Assembly (NCBI GenBank): GCA_017631275.1
Contig: JAGBTQ010000026.1
Coordinates: forward strand, 1-64,000
Source: Alistipes sp.
Lineage (GTDB): Bacteria > Bacteroidota > Bacteroidia > Bacteroidales > Rikenellaceae
DNA length: 64,000 bases
Direction: 5' to 3'
Below, piece after piece: positions 1-7,466 of this stretch. The position numbers and the translations under genes are program-made. The notes under the pieces are model-generated. The model saw only the letters and a program-made list of their open reading frames with translations. It was not told where the DNA came from and did no database searches. Every line of letters starts with the position of its first letter. Within the stretch, counting starts at the first letter, position 1.

Positions 1-32
1 CTGTAGCAAACAAGAAAAAGGCAACTAAGTAA
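1..32 (+). CDS. rpsM: 30S ribosomal protein S13, C-terminal end (partial)
   Basis: Only the last nine codons and the TAA stop lie in the window, reading VANKKKATK. This lysine-rich tail is what S13 proteins of Bacteroidota end with, and the gene sits 12 bases before rpsK, the usual order S13-S11-S4-rpoA-L17. The rest lies upstream of the window. S13 is in the head of the 30S subunit. The call rests on the short tail plus synteny. Confidence 0.85.
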   Translation, partial: VANKKKATK

Positions 33-44
33 TATTAGAGAGTT

Positions 45-434
45 ATGGCAAAGAAAACTGGAACAGTTAAGAAGAAGGTTGTTAAGGTTTCGGCTCAGGG
101 TATGGCTTTCGTACACTCGACTTTTAACAACGTTATCATTACCATCACTAACGAGGTTGGTGAGGTAATCAGCTGGTCATCAGCTGGTAAGATGGGCTTC
201 CGTGGTTCAAAGAAGAATACTCCCTATGCTGCACAGACAGCTGCTGCTGACTGCGCAAAGGTTGCTTACGATATGGGTTTGCGTAAGGTTAAGGTTTACG
301 TGAAGGGTCCTGGTCAGGGTCGTGAGTCTGCAGTTCGTACTATCCACGGTGCAGGTATCGAGGTAGTTGAGATCATCGACGTTACACCACTACCACACAA
401 TGGCTGCCGCGCTCCTAACCGTCGTCGTGTATAA
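45..434 (+). CDS. rpsK: 30S ribosomal protein S11
   Basis: 129 residues, the normal length for S11, a protein of the 30S platform near the mRNA exit and Shine-Dalgarno duplex. A lysine-rich start ([11 protein letters not shown]) precedes the typical core: [12 protein letters not shown] (about residues 26-37), [19 protein letters not shown] region (about 77-91), and the C-terminal [13 protein letters not shown] (117-129). It lies 12 bases after rpsM and 82 bases before rpsD, inside the ribosomal operon. Codon use is strongly biased to GTT, GGT and CGT, as expected for a highly expressed gene. Confidence 0.98.
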   Translation: MAKKTGTVKKKVVKVSAQGMAFVHSTFNNVIITITNEVGEVISWSSAGKMGFRGSKKNTPYAAQTAAADCAKVAYDMGLRKVKVYVKGPGQGRESAVRTIHGAGIEVVEIIDVTPLPHNGCRAPNRRRV

Positions 435-516
435 TGCTTCATAAGAGCAGTTTATACGATTATTAAGAGCAAAGTAGCGAAAAACTTAATTTTACAATTA
501 AACTTAAAGAAATATT

Positions 517-1125
517 ATGGCAAGATATATCGGACCTAAGTCAAAGATTGCCCGTCGTTTTGGCGAGGCTATTTACGGTGCTGACAAAGTTCTTGAGAAG
601 CGTAACTTCCCTCCTGGACAGCATGGTCTTGCTCGCAAGCGTAAGAAGAACTCAGAGTATGGCGAGCAGCTTACTGAGAAGCAGAAGGCTAAGTACACTT
701 ACGGCATTTTGGAGAAGCAGTTTGCACGCACTTATGAGGCAGCAGCTCGTATGGGTGGTATCACCGGCGAGAACCTTCTTAAGTTGCTCGAGTGCCGTTT
801 GGACAACGTTGTTTACCGTTTGGGCATCGCTCCAACACGCGCAGCAGCACGTCAGCTTGTATCACACCGCCACATCTGCGTAAATGGCAATGTAGTAAAC
901 ATTCCTTCATACGCTCTTAAGGCTGGTGACGTAGTATCAGTTCGTGAGAAGTCAAAGACTTTGGAGGTTATCACTGACGCTTTGTCTGGCGCTGCACGCA
1001 GCCGCTATGCATGGTTGGAGTGGGACAACGCTTCAATGAGCGGTAAGTTCCTTCAGACTCCTGAGCGTGAGGAGATTCCTGAGAACATCAAGGAGCAGCT
1101 TATCGTCGAGTTGTACTCTAAGTAG
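517..1125 (+). CDS. rpsD: 30S ribosomal protein S4
   Basis: 202 residues, full length. S4 is a primary 16S rRNA binder that starts assembly of the 30S body. The N-terminal domain begins [17 protein letters not shown]. The S4 RNA-binding fold is seen at about residues 93-155 ([11 protein letters not shown], then [15 protein letters not shown]). The C-terminal end [16 protein letters not shown] is typical. The ATG is preceded by an A/T-rich leader (ttaaagaaatatt) with no strong Shine-Dalgarno, as usual in Bacteroidota. It sits between rpsK and rpoA in the alpha-operon order. Confidence 0.98.
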   Translation: MARYIGPKSKIARRFGEAIYGADKVLEKRNFPPGQHGLARKRKKNSEYGEQLTEKQKAKYTYGILEKQFARTYEAAARMGGITGENLLKLLECRLDNVVYRLGIAPTRAAARQLVSHRHICVNGNVVNIPSYALKAGDVVSVREKSKTLEVITDALSGAARSRYAWLEWDNASMSGKFLQTPEREEIPENIKEQLIVELYSK

Positions 1126-1148
1126 TAATTAACAACAAATTCAATATT

Positions 1149-2141
1149 ATGGCAATATTAGCATTCCAAAAACCTGAAAAGGTCATCATGTTGGAGTCTA
1201 CTTCATCGTTCGGCAAGTTTGAGTTCCGTCCGTTGGAGCCTGGCTATGGCATGACTGTAGGAAACGCTTTGCGCCGTGTGTTGCTCTCGTCGTTGGAGGG
1301 CTATGCTATCACAACCGTTAAGGTTGCTGGCGTGAACAATGAGTTTGCCGCTGTCCCCGGTGTGATGGAGGGCATGCTTGAGATCATCTTGAACCTCAAG
1401 CAGGTACGTTTCATTCGCACTGTTGATAACGAGGAGGCTGAGAAGGTATCAATCAACGTTGCAGGCGTAACTGAGCTCACAGCAGGTTACATCTCTAACT
1501 ACCTTTCATTCTTCAAGGTTTTGAACCCTGAGTTGGTTATTTGCCACCTCGCTCCTGGCACCAAGATGCAGATGACTATTACCATTGGTAAGGGTCGTGG
1601 CTATGTGCCTTCAGAGGAGAATGCCGGCATCGAGAAGGATATCGACACACTTCCTATCGACTCGATCTTCACGCCTATCAAGAACGTTAAGTACTCTGTT
1701 GAGGACTACCGTGTTGAGCAGAAGACCGACTACGAGAAGTTGAATTTGGAGATTACTACAGACGGCTCAATTCATCCGAAGGATGCGTTGAAGGAGGCAG
1801 CAAAGATTCTTATCCAGCACTTCATGCTATTCTCTGACGAGAAGATCACTATCGACGAGGAGGAGCAGCAGGGTGTTGAGGAGTTCGATGAGAGCATCTT
1901 GCACATGCGTCAATTGCTTAAGACTAAGCTCGCTGACCAGGATCTTAGCGTTCGCGCTTTGAACTGCTTGAAGGCAGCTGATGTTGACACTGTTGGCGAC
2001 CTTGTGAAGTTGCACCGCAACGAGCTCTTGAAGTTCCGCAACTTTGGTAAGAAGTCACTCACTGAGCTTGACGAGTTGCTTGCTTCTTTGAACCTCAAAT
2101 TCGGCATGGACGTATCTATCTACAAACTTGATAAAGATTAA
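1149..2141 (+). CDS. rpoA: DNA-directed RNA polymerase alpha subunit
   Basis: 330 residues, the usual length. The N-terminal domain that dimerises and holds beta and beta' spans about 1-230, with the signature [20 protein letters not shown] near residues 32-51. An acidic linker ([15 protein letters not shown]) leads to the C-terminal domain at about 255-320, with helix-hairpin-helix residues such as [19 protein letters not shown]; this domain contacts UP elements and activators. The gene is 23 bases after rpsD and 2 bases before rplQ, so the five genes are one transcription unit. Confidence 0.98.
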   Translation: MAILAFQKPEKVIMLESTSSFGKFEFRPLEPGYGMTVGNALRRVLLSSLEGYAITTVKVAGVNNEFAAVPGVMEGMLEIILNLKQVRFIRTVDNEEAEKVSINVAGVTELTAGYISNYLSFFKVLNPELVICHLAPGTKMQMTITIGKGRGYVPSEENAGIEKDIDTLPIDSIFTPIKNVKYSVEDYRVEQKTDYEKLNLEITTDGSIHPKDALKEAAKILIQHFMLFSDEKITIDEEEQQGVEEFDESILHMRQLLKTKLADQDLSVRALNCLKAADVDTVGDLVKLHRNELLKFRNFGKKSLTELDELLASLNLKFGMDVSIYKLDKD

Positions 2142-2143
2142 TT

Positions 2144-2707
2144 ATGAGACACAATAAGAATTTTAATCACCTTGGCAGACAGGCGGGCCACCGTAAGGCT
2201 ATGCTTTCAAACATGGCTGTTTCGCTTATCATGCACAAGCGTATTCAGACAACAGTTGCTAAGGCAAAGGCTGTTCAGAAGTTCATCGAGCCTCTTGTAA
2301 CTAAGTCTAAGGAGGATTCTACTCACTCACGTCGTGTGGTATTCTCATATTTGAAGCAGAAGGAGGCAGTTACTGAGCTCTTCCGCACAATCGCTCCTAA
2401 GATCATGGAGCGTCCAGGTGGCTACACACGTATCCTCAAGACTGGTTTCCGTCTTGGTGATGGTGCTGATATGTGTATCATCGAGTTCGTTGACTTCAAC
2501 GAGACTTACACATTCGGCCGTGAGGCAGCAGCTCCTGCAGCTGAGGCTAAGCCAAAGACTCGTCGTTCACGCGCTAAGAAGACCGACGCTGTTGAGGACG
2601 CTACTGTAGTAGCTGAGAAGAAGACAAAGCAGGTAGCTCCAAAGGCTGCTGCTAAGGCTTCTGCTGCTAAGGGTGCAAAGAAGACTAACGTAGGTAAGAA
2701 GATGTAA
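2144..2707 (+). CDS. rplQ: 50S ribosomal protein L17 with long basic tail
   Basis: 187 residues. The first ~120 are the L17 core of the 50S exit-tunnel side ([20 protein letters not shown], then [21 protein letters not shown] at about 89-109). The C-terminal ~65 residues are a low-complexity Ala/Lys/Arg extension ([15 protein letters not shown], then repeated [14 protein letters not shown]). L17 of proteobacteria stops near 120-130, whereas lengthened basic tails are usual in Bacteroidota. It is the last gene of the operon and a strong hairpin terminator follows 28 bases later. Confidence 0.97.
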   Translation: MRHNKNFNHLGRQAGHRKAMLSNMAVSLIMHKRIQTTVAKAKAVQKFIEPLVTKSKEDSTHSRRVVFSYLKQKEAVTELFRTIAPKIMERPGGYTRILKTGFRLGDGADMCIIEFVDFNETYTFGREAAAPAAEAKPKTRRSRAKKTDAVEDATVVAEKKTKQVAPKAAAKASAAKGAKKTNVGKKM

Positions 2708-2735
2708 TTCTCTCTCTACGAGTTCTTATATAAAG

Positions 2736-2771
2736 GGTTGTCCAGCATTATTGTTGGACAACCTTTTTTTT
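2736..2771 (+). terminator. Rho-independent terminator of the ribosomal protein operon
   Basis: A 9-bp perfect stem ggttgtcca / tggacaacc with a 10-base loop is followed directly by eight T residues. It lies 28 bases after the rplQ stop and ends the operon. Confidence 0.93.
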
Positions 2772-2773
2772 GT

Positions 2774-2854
2774 GAGTAAATGCGTAATGAGTAGTGAGTC
2801 ATAGAGCGTTGCAGCGGAAATTATTACTAATTACGAACTCCTCATTACTAATTT
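2774..2854. repeat. Inverted array of degenerate 7-base repeats
   Basis: A left arm of heptads related to GAGTAAA/TGCGTAA/TGAGTAG (2774-2801) faces a right arm of ATTACTA/ATTACGA/ACTCCTC/ATTACTA (about 2822-2852). The arms are roughly complementary. A short interrupted motif, gagcgttgcagcg, lies between them. The array follows the ribosomal terminator directly and resembles the better-preserved heptad array at 49989-50130. No coding potential is seen. Confidence 0.6.
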
Positions 2855-2868
2855 ATCCAAAGATTTAT

Positions 2869-2876
2869 TATCTTTG
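2869..2876 (+). promoter_or_regulatory. Bacteroidota -7 promoter box (TATCTTTG)
   Basis: Matches TAnnTTTG, the -7 element used by the Bacteroidota primary sigma factor, 28 bases before the ATG of the lipoprotein at 2905. No clear -33 TTG is seen at the right spacing. Confidence 0.6.
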
Positions 2877-2904
2877 TGCCACTAATGAACTAAAACTATT
2901 CGAG

Positions 2905-4194
2905 ATGAAACGACTTTTTACACTTTTGTTTGCTATTGTTGCTCTTGTGTTTGCAGCATGTGAGCCCCAGCAGGTTACTCCTGGCGAGGAGCTTGTATTT
3001 GAGATTACCTCGCAGAAGAGCGTCGAGGTGGGCGTTGATGGTGGCGTCTTCCCTATCACCTATACGCTTACTGGTGGCGACTATACCGAGATCTCTGCTT
3101 TCGCCGACGACAAGGAGATGATTATCGACATCAACACAAACACTGCGGGCGTTATCCTTGTATCTGTTGCGCCCAACACCGACACCTACAACCGTAGCAC
3201 ATGGGTTCGTGTGAGCTACGACGATAAGACAGAGTATATTACAGTTAATCAGGCTAGCTCGAGCGGCCTTGACGAGGGCGAGTTTGAGGTTGTTAATGTT
3301 GCTGCTAATCAGCTCGTTGGTAACTATTATGGCGATAATATCAAAGAGGGCATTGGCCATTACTGGATTATTCTCACCAAGGACGGCTTTGTCGATGGTG
3401 CGGCTGTAGCTGGCGGTGAGTACTTCCGTTTGGATCTTATTGCCCCTATGCCTGCAGACGAGAATAATGTTCGTATCCCTGATGGCGAGTATAGATTTGA
3501 CCTTTCACAGAGCTACGAGGAGTTTACCATTGTCGATATTGGCAATACCGACTACTCGTGGGTTGATGACCAGATGGAGGGCTGGGCGCTACCTTTGGCT
3601 GATGCCTCGCTCAAGGTTAGTGGCAACCGCTTTGAGCTTGTAGCCTTTGTTGAGACTAAGGAGTATCACGTGACGTTCGAGGGCGACTACTCGCTCACAA
3701 CAAGTGTTATCACCGATTATGTGTCGAGCCTTACTAAGGATACTGTTATCGACGTCTCTAACTGCTCTGCTTCTGTGAGCAGCTACGGCGACTACTGGGG
3801 CTGTGGTTGCAACAACTGGGGTATTGAGTTCGTCTGCAACGATGGTATGAAGTATGGTACTTATCTTGTTATCGACTTCCTCTCAAACTCTACGTCTGAC
3901 TTTACCGGCAGATATGTCGATTCTGGCTTCTCTGCTGAGGATGCTACCATGCCAGATTTCCGTCCAGGTGTCTTTGTTCCTGGCTTCCGCGTGGCCGACG
4001 ATGCCGACCTACTCCTCGGATCGCTATTTATGGTCTATAAAGATGGTCTTTGTGTGTCGCAAGCTCCTCTCCATGAGGGTACTGTGACAATCGAGGCTAA
4101 CGGTAATGGCACCTACACTATCGTTGTTGATGCTCTCGATGATGCTCCTAAGCAGAATCGTATCACGCTTAACTGGACAGGTAGATTTAACTAG
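2905..4194 (+). CDS. BACON-domain surface lipoprotein, unknown substrate
   Basis: 429 residues from the ATG at 2905. An upstream in-frame ATG at 2794 would place a non-hydrophobic stretch before the signal peptide and would lie ahead of the -7 box, so it is not used. Residues 1-18 form a lipoprotein signal, with FAAC giving the modified Cys18. Residues ~30-115 look like a BACON beta-sandwich (GGVFPITYTLTGG, then RSTWVRVSYDD and ITVNQA). The rest is beta-rich with a CGCNNWG patch near 300 and matches no fold I can name. BACON domains in Bacteroidota are often next to glycan-binding or hydrolase domains, but no catalytic motif is visible. It is first of the lipoprotein block and monocistronic, between two hairpins. 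Function unknown. Confidence 0.85.
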   Translation: MKRLFTLLFAIVALVFAACEPQQVTPGEELVFEITSQKSVEVGVDGGVFPITYTLTGGDYTEISAFADDKEMIIDINTNTAGVILVSVAPNTDTYNRSTWVRVSYDDKTEYITVNQASSSGLDEGEFEVVNVAANQLVGNYYGDNIKEGIGHYWIILTKDGFVDGAAVAGGEYFRLDLIAPMPADENNVRIPDGEYRFDLSQSYEEFTIVDIGNTDYSWVDDQMEGWALPLADASLKVSGNRFELVAFVETKEYHVTFEGDYSLTTSVITDYVSSLTKDTVIDVSNCSASVSSYGDYWGCGCNNWGIEFVCNDGMKYGTYLVIDFLSNSTSDFTGRYVDSGFSAEDATMPDFRPGVFVPGFRVADDADLLLGSLFMVYKDGLCVSQAPLHEGTVTIEANGNGTYTIVVDALDDAPKQNRITLNWTGRFN

Positions 4195-4256
4195 CATATA
4201 GCACACAGAGCCTTGTGTGCCTTACGTTAGCTGAAGCTATATAACATTTGCAGATA

Positions 4257-4299
4257 TTAGGGTTGTTCAATCTTTCGGATTGGGCAACCCTAATTTTTT
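4257..4299 (+). terminator. Rho-independent terminator after BACON lipoprotein
   Basis: A stem ttagggttg / caaccctaa with an extended partly paired loop (ttcaatctttcggattggg) is followed by TTTTTT. It lies about 60 bases after the stop at 4194. Confidence 0.88.
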
Positions 4300-4318
4300 G
4301 AGAAAAAGCGTCGTAAAA

Positions 4319-4350
4319 TTTTGCGCAACACGATAAAAAATGTATTTTTG
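4319..4350 (+). promoter_or_regulatory. Promoter: -33 TTTTG, 19-base spacer, -7 TATTTTTG
   Basis: TTTTG at 4319-4323 and TATTTTTG at 4343-4350 are separated by 19 bases, the canonical Bacteroidota arrangement. It gives a leader of about 98 bases before the ATG at 4455. Confidence 0.82.
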
Positions 4351-4361
4351 TACGATGGAAA

Positions 4362-4425
4362 ATGTTTCATTGTCCGATAGGGGGCATGAGGCTTTTCGAA
4401 TGTTAGGTGCAATTGATTGAAACAT
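4362..4425 (+). promoter_or_regulatory. Paired elements in the mRNA leader of the 4455 gene
   Basis: Eight bases, atgtttca (4362-4369), are perfectly complementary to tgaaacat (4418-4425), closing a 48-base loop that includes a GGGGGCAT run. The element begins just after the predicted transcription start and ends 29 bases before the ATG, so the leader could fold into one closed domain. No known riboswitch is recognised. Function is speculative. Confidence 0.35.
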
Positions 4426-4454
4426 AAATATTTAACTTAAAATCAACTAAAACT

Positions 4455-6689
4455 ATGAAGAAAATGAATTGGTTGTTGATGCTCCTCGCAGCTGTTGCTG
4501 TGTCGTTTGCATCGTGTGAGCCTACGCCCACACCAGAGCCAGAACCAAAGCCAGGTGTGACAACTTTCGATGTTCAGATTGGCGAGGTTACATCGTCATC
4601 GGTGGCTTACACTGTGACTCCTTCAAATCTTGAGGCTGAGTACCTTTGCGTGTTGTACGATGCTGCAACTGTTGACGAGTTTACACGTGAGGAGTTCCTC
4701 GTGCAGAGCCTTTTGATGGATCTCGAGAGCGAGGCACGTGCAGTTGGTAAGACCTTGTTGGAGTATATGCCATCAATTGTTGATAAGGGTGCTATCGAGG
4801 ACGGTTTGTACTCACAGCTTAGCCCTGAGTCAGAGTACTACATCGTAGTATTTGGCGTAGATCCTGCCGATGGCTACAAGGCAAACACTGCAGTCTCTAA
4901 GACAAAGGTTACTACTTTGGCTGGTCCATCACTCGATGTAACTTTTGAGATTCAGACCGAGGTTGATGGCAACTCTGCGAAGTACACCATTACTCCATCT
5001 AACAACAATGATGTTTGGTACTTCTACACTGTTCCTTCAAACATTTTTGAGGGTTATACCGATCCTGAGGGTGCTTACCGCATGTCGGAGCAGGCATTCT
5101 TGCTCTTCTGCCTCCAGATGGAGATTGATGCATATCGTAAGATGGGTTACACCGACAACCAGATTATGAATACCGTGTTCCACAAGGGCACTTTGGAGCT
5201 CAAGGCTGAGGGCTTGAACGCTAATTCGGACTACACTAACATGGTTGCAGGTTTTGTTGTAACACCTGAGGGTCAGGTAACTATCGCAACTGAGCTTACC
5301 ACATCAACTTACACCACTGGCGATGCTAAGGCTAAGAACCTTACATTCCAGATCTCGGTAACTGATGTTGAGGCTATGCGTGCCGCTATCAAGATCGTTC
5401 CATCTAACAACAAGGACTCATACTGCTGGATGTGTGGCGAGTGGGACGGCAAGAAGAGCGCGACCGATATTATGAACGAGATTGTAGCCATGTATGGCAG
5501 CTGGATGAACAATAATGGCGCAATGCTCTATACTGGTGTTCAGGACTATACAGGTGGCCCAGGCTCACCTTATAAGTACAAGGTTGACAAGGCTGATACT
5601 CAGTACTATGTTGTTGCCTTTGGTTATGCTGGTGGTATCACCACTGAGGCTACTATGGAGACATTTAAGACTCTTCCTGCACCTGCAGCTGAGGATACAA
5701 CATTCAAGATGACTACATCTAACGTATCTCCTTATGGCTTCACTATCTCTGTAGTACCTTCTGAGAGCACAACATACTACACATTCAATGTTGTCTCTAA
5801 CGAGGTTTATGCTACATTGGATATGGACGAGCTTGCTGAGGAAGTAAATGCTATGTTCGATGAGCAGCTTGCAGCACAGCAGGAGGCAGATCCTAATGTA
5901 ACTGCAGCTACAGTTCTTAGCATGTACTACTACGATGGTCCATTTACTGCTGATGCTTCTGGTATGACTCCAGAGACAACTTGCTCAGGCTTTGTCTTTG
6001 CACTATCACAGGAGACAGGCCACGTTGTTAAGGTTCACACTTTTGAGAACATTGCAACTACAGGCAAACTCGGTGATATTCAGCCATCAGCCGAGGTTGT
6101 AGGTCACTACTCAGGTGACGACGAGAATGGTGCTATCTTCGGTCAGCCAAATGCGACTAAGGGTAAGGCTATCTCTGTTATTAAGTATGCAAACTTCGAC
6201 GGTGCACGTGCGCTTTATAGCTCTATGACAGGTGACGATGTAACCAACGTAGCTATCTATCCTGATGCTGAGATTTGGGGTGACTTGTCAAGCACATGGG
6301 CAAATGTTAATATGGCTCAGCCATACTCATTCTATGTTGTAGGTTGGAACGCTCCTCAGACAGCCTTTGCTTATGCTGTTGATGCTGCAGGCAATCCTGG
6401 TGCTCTTGGTCGTTGCTTCTCTATGGCTACTGTTGATAACAAGGGCGACATCGAGGAGCTTAAGGCTCTTGTAAATAAGCTTAACGCAGAGAAGAGCTCG
6501 ATCGCTCTTCCTAAGTCATTGGTATTTGGCGAGGGCATTAAGTTCGACGTAGAGCGTGTTGAGGTTCCTGCTAAGGTAGCTGAGCCTAAGGCTGAGCCTA
6601 AGGCTGAGCCTAAGGCAGAGGTTGCAATGCCAGAGCTCCGTGGCAACGTGGTGAAGACATCTTCATACATTCGTCCTTTCTATCTATAA
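4455..6689 (+). CDS. Large multi-module surface lipoprotein (paralogue family, member A)
   Basis: 744 residues. A lipoprotein signal ends in FASC with Cys20, followed by a Pro/Glu spacer (TPTPEPEPKPG). Four or more beta-sandwich modules of ~110-130 residues follow. Each opens with a strand like FDVQIGEVTSSSVAYTVTPS and closes with a YYIVVFG or YYVVAFGYAGG strand, much like fibronectin type III repeats. A C-terminal region (about 560-690) contains DNKGDIEELKALVNKLN, shared with the 7467 and 9827 proteins. Near the end AEPK is repeated and the protein finishes SYIRPFYL. Codon use is the highly expressed type (GCT, GGT, CGT, ACT). It probably displays on the outer membrane. No enzyme motif is seen and the function is unknown; adhesin or scaffold roles are guesses. 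Confidence 0.85.
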   Translation: MKKMNWLLMLLAAVAVSFASCEPTPTPEPEPKPGVTTFDVQIGEVTSSSVAYTVTPSNLEAEYLCVLYDAATVDEFTREEFLVQSLLMDLESEARAVGKTLLEYMPSIVDKGAIEDGLYSQLSPESEYYIVVFGVDPADGYKANTAVSKTKVTTLAGPSLDVTFEIQTEVDGNSAKYTITPSNNNDVWYFYTVPSNIFEGYTDPEGAYRMSEQAFLLFCLQMEIDAYRKMGYTDNQIMNTVFHKGTLELKAEGLNANSDYTNMVAGFVVTPEGQVTIATELTTSTYTTGDAKAKNLTFQISVTDVEAMRAAIKIVPSNNKDSYCWMCGEWDGKKSATDIMNEIVAMYGSWMNNNGAMLYTGVQDYTGGPGSPYKYKVDKADTQYYVVAFGYAGGITTEATMETFKTLPAPAAEDTTFKMTTSNVSPYGFTISVVPSESTTYYTFNVVSNEVYATLDMDELAEEVNAMFDEQLAAQQEADPNVTAATVLSMYYYDGPFTADASGMTPETTCSGFVFALSQETGHVVKVHTFENIATTGKLGDIQPSAEVVGHYSGDDENGAIFGQPNATKGKAISVIKYANFDGARALYSSMTGDDVTNVAIYPDAEIWGDLSSTWANVNMAQPYSFYVVGWNAPQTAFAYAVDAAGNPGALGRCFSMATVDNKGDIEELKALVNKLNAEKSSIALPKSLVFGEGIKFDVERVEVPAKVAEPKAEPKAEPKAEVAMPELRGNVVKTSSYIRPFYL
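6579..6614 (+). repeat. Three perfect 12-bp tandem repeats inside the 4455 gene
   Basis: gctgagcctaag occurs three times in a row, encoding (AEPK)3 next to a partial fourth unit. Being a multiple of three, copy changes would alter tail length without a frameshift. Confidence 0.8.
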
Positions 6690-6733
6690 TCGAAAGGATA
6701 GGTGGGGCAGTAGAGCTCACCTACATTAGATGA

Positions 6734-6780
6734 AATACCCCTCGAAACGAGTCAAGATACTCTTTCGAGGGGTATTCTTT
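6734..6780 (+). terminator. Strong hairpin terminator after the 4455 gene
   Basis: A 14-bp perfect stem, left arm 6734-6747 and right arm 6763-6776, with a 15-base loop, then a short CTTT tract. It lies 45 bases after the stop. Confidence 0.82.
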
Positions 6781-6834
6781 ATGCTTTAAGCATAACTTTG
6801 TAAATCTTTACCCCCTAATTAGTCCAAAGAGATG

Positions 6835-6865
6835 TTTTGTTGAAAAAATATTTTTTGTATATTTG
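6835..6865 (+). promoter_or_regulatory. Promoter: TTTTG, 18-base spacer, TATATTTG
   Basis: TTTTG at 6835-6839 and TATATTTG at 6858-6865 fit the Bacteroidota consensus. The -7 box ends 17 bases before the ATG of the 6883 gene, giving a very short leader. Confidence 0.75.
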
Positions 6866-6882
6866 TCAAAAATATTGATATC

Positions 6883-7428
6883 ATGAAACATATCTTATAC
6901 TTTGTAATGGTTGCGGCTGCGCTAATGTTTGTAGCGTGTGGCGAGCCTGATGTTACGCCTGATGTGCCAGAACCACCTCAGGAGGAACCTAACCCAACCC
7001 CCGACCCAGAGCCACTACCTGAGCCTAAGCCATACCCCCAGGGTGATATCCACTTTAGCGAGGGTATATCGGCAAGCGTCTATACGCTCGAGACAAATGG
7101 TTTGCGCAACGACTACCTATCGTTCTATGACAATGCTACGGGTAATACGCTATTTATCGACTGCTACTCCGACCCAAGCAACGCGAATGTGGCTATAGGC
7201 GAGTATCTGTTGGGTGATGGCTCTGCAATGACATGCGCTCAGGAATATACCTACTTGAAGTACTCATGGAGCGATGATTTGTATCGCTTTGTGGAGGGTA
7301 GCGCCTACGTCGTTGTCGATGTTGAGCACGAGTCTGGCTATCCTTGGTACCACGTCACTGGCTACTTTAGCATGGCTGACGGCACAAGCGTGTCGCTCGA
7401 CTACGAGGGTCAGATAATTGAGCAGTAA
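6883..7428 (+). CDS. Small lipoprotein with Pro/Glu spacer, unknown function
   Basis: 181 residues. The signal MKHILYFVMVAAALMFVAC gives lipidated Cys19, then a ~35-residue Pro/Glu-rich spacer (EPPQEEPNPTPDPEPLPEP). About 125 residues of predicted beta structure follow, with many Tyr, Asp and Ser (LDYEGQIIEQ end). The compact beta domain after a proline stalk resembles the single-domain lipoproteins common in Bacteroidales, but I do not recognise the family. It has its own promoter and is followed after 38 bases by the large lipoprotein at 7467 with no promoter or terminator between, so the two are probably co-transcribed. Confidence 0.8.
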   Translation: MKHILYFVMVAAALMFVACGEPDVTPDVPEPPQEEPNPTPDPEPLPEPKPYPQGDIHFSEGISASVYTLETNGLRNDYLSFYDNATGNTLFIDCYSDPSNANVAIGEYLLGDGSAMTCAQEYTYLKYSWSDDLYRFVEGSAYVVVDVEHESGYPWYHVTGYFSMADGTSVSLDYEGQIIEQ

Positions 7429-7466
7429 TTTGACGACTAAAAATAACTAATTAATACCTTAAAACT

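Noticed and set aside
2794..2904. N-terminal extension of the BACON lipoprotein from ATG 2794
   Set aside because: It would lie upstream of the -7 box, overlap the heptad array and bury the lipoprotein signal inside the protein.
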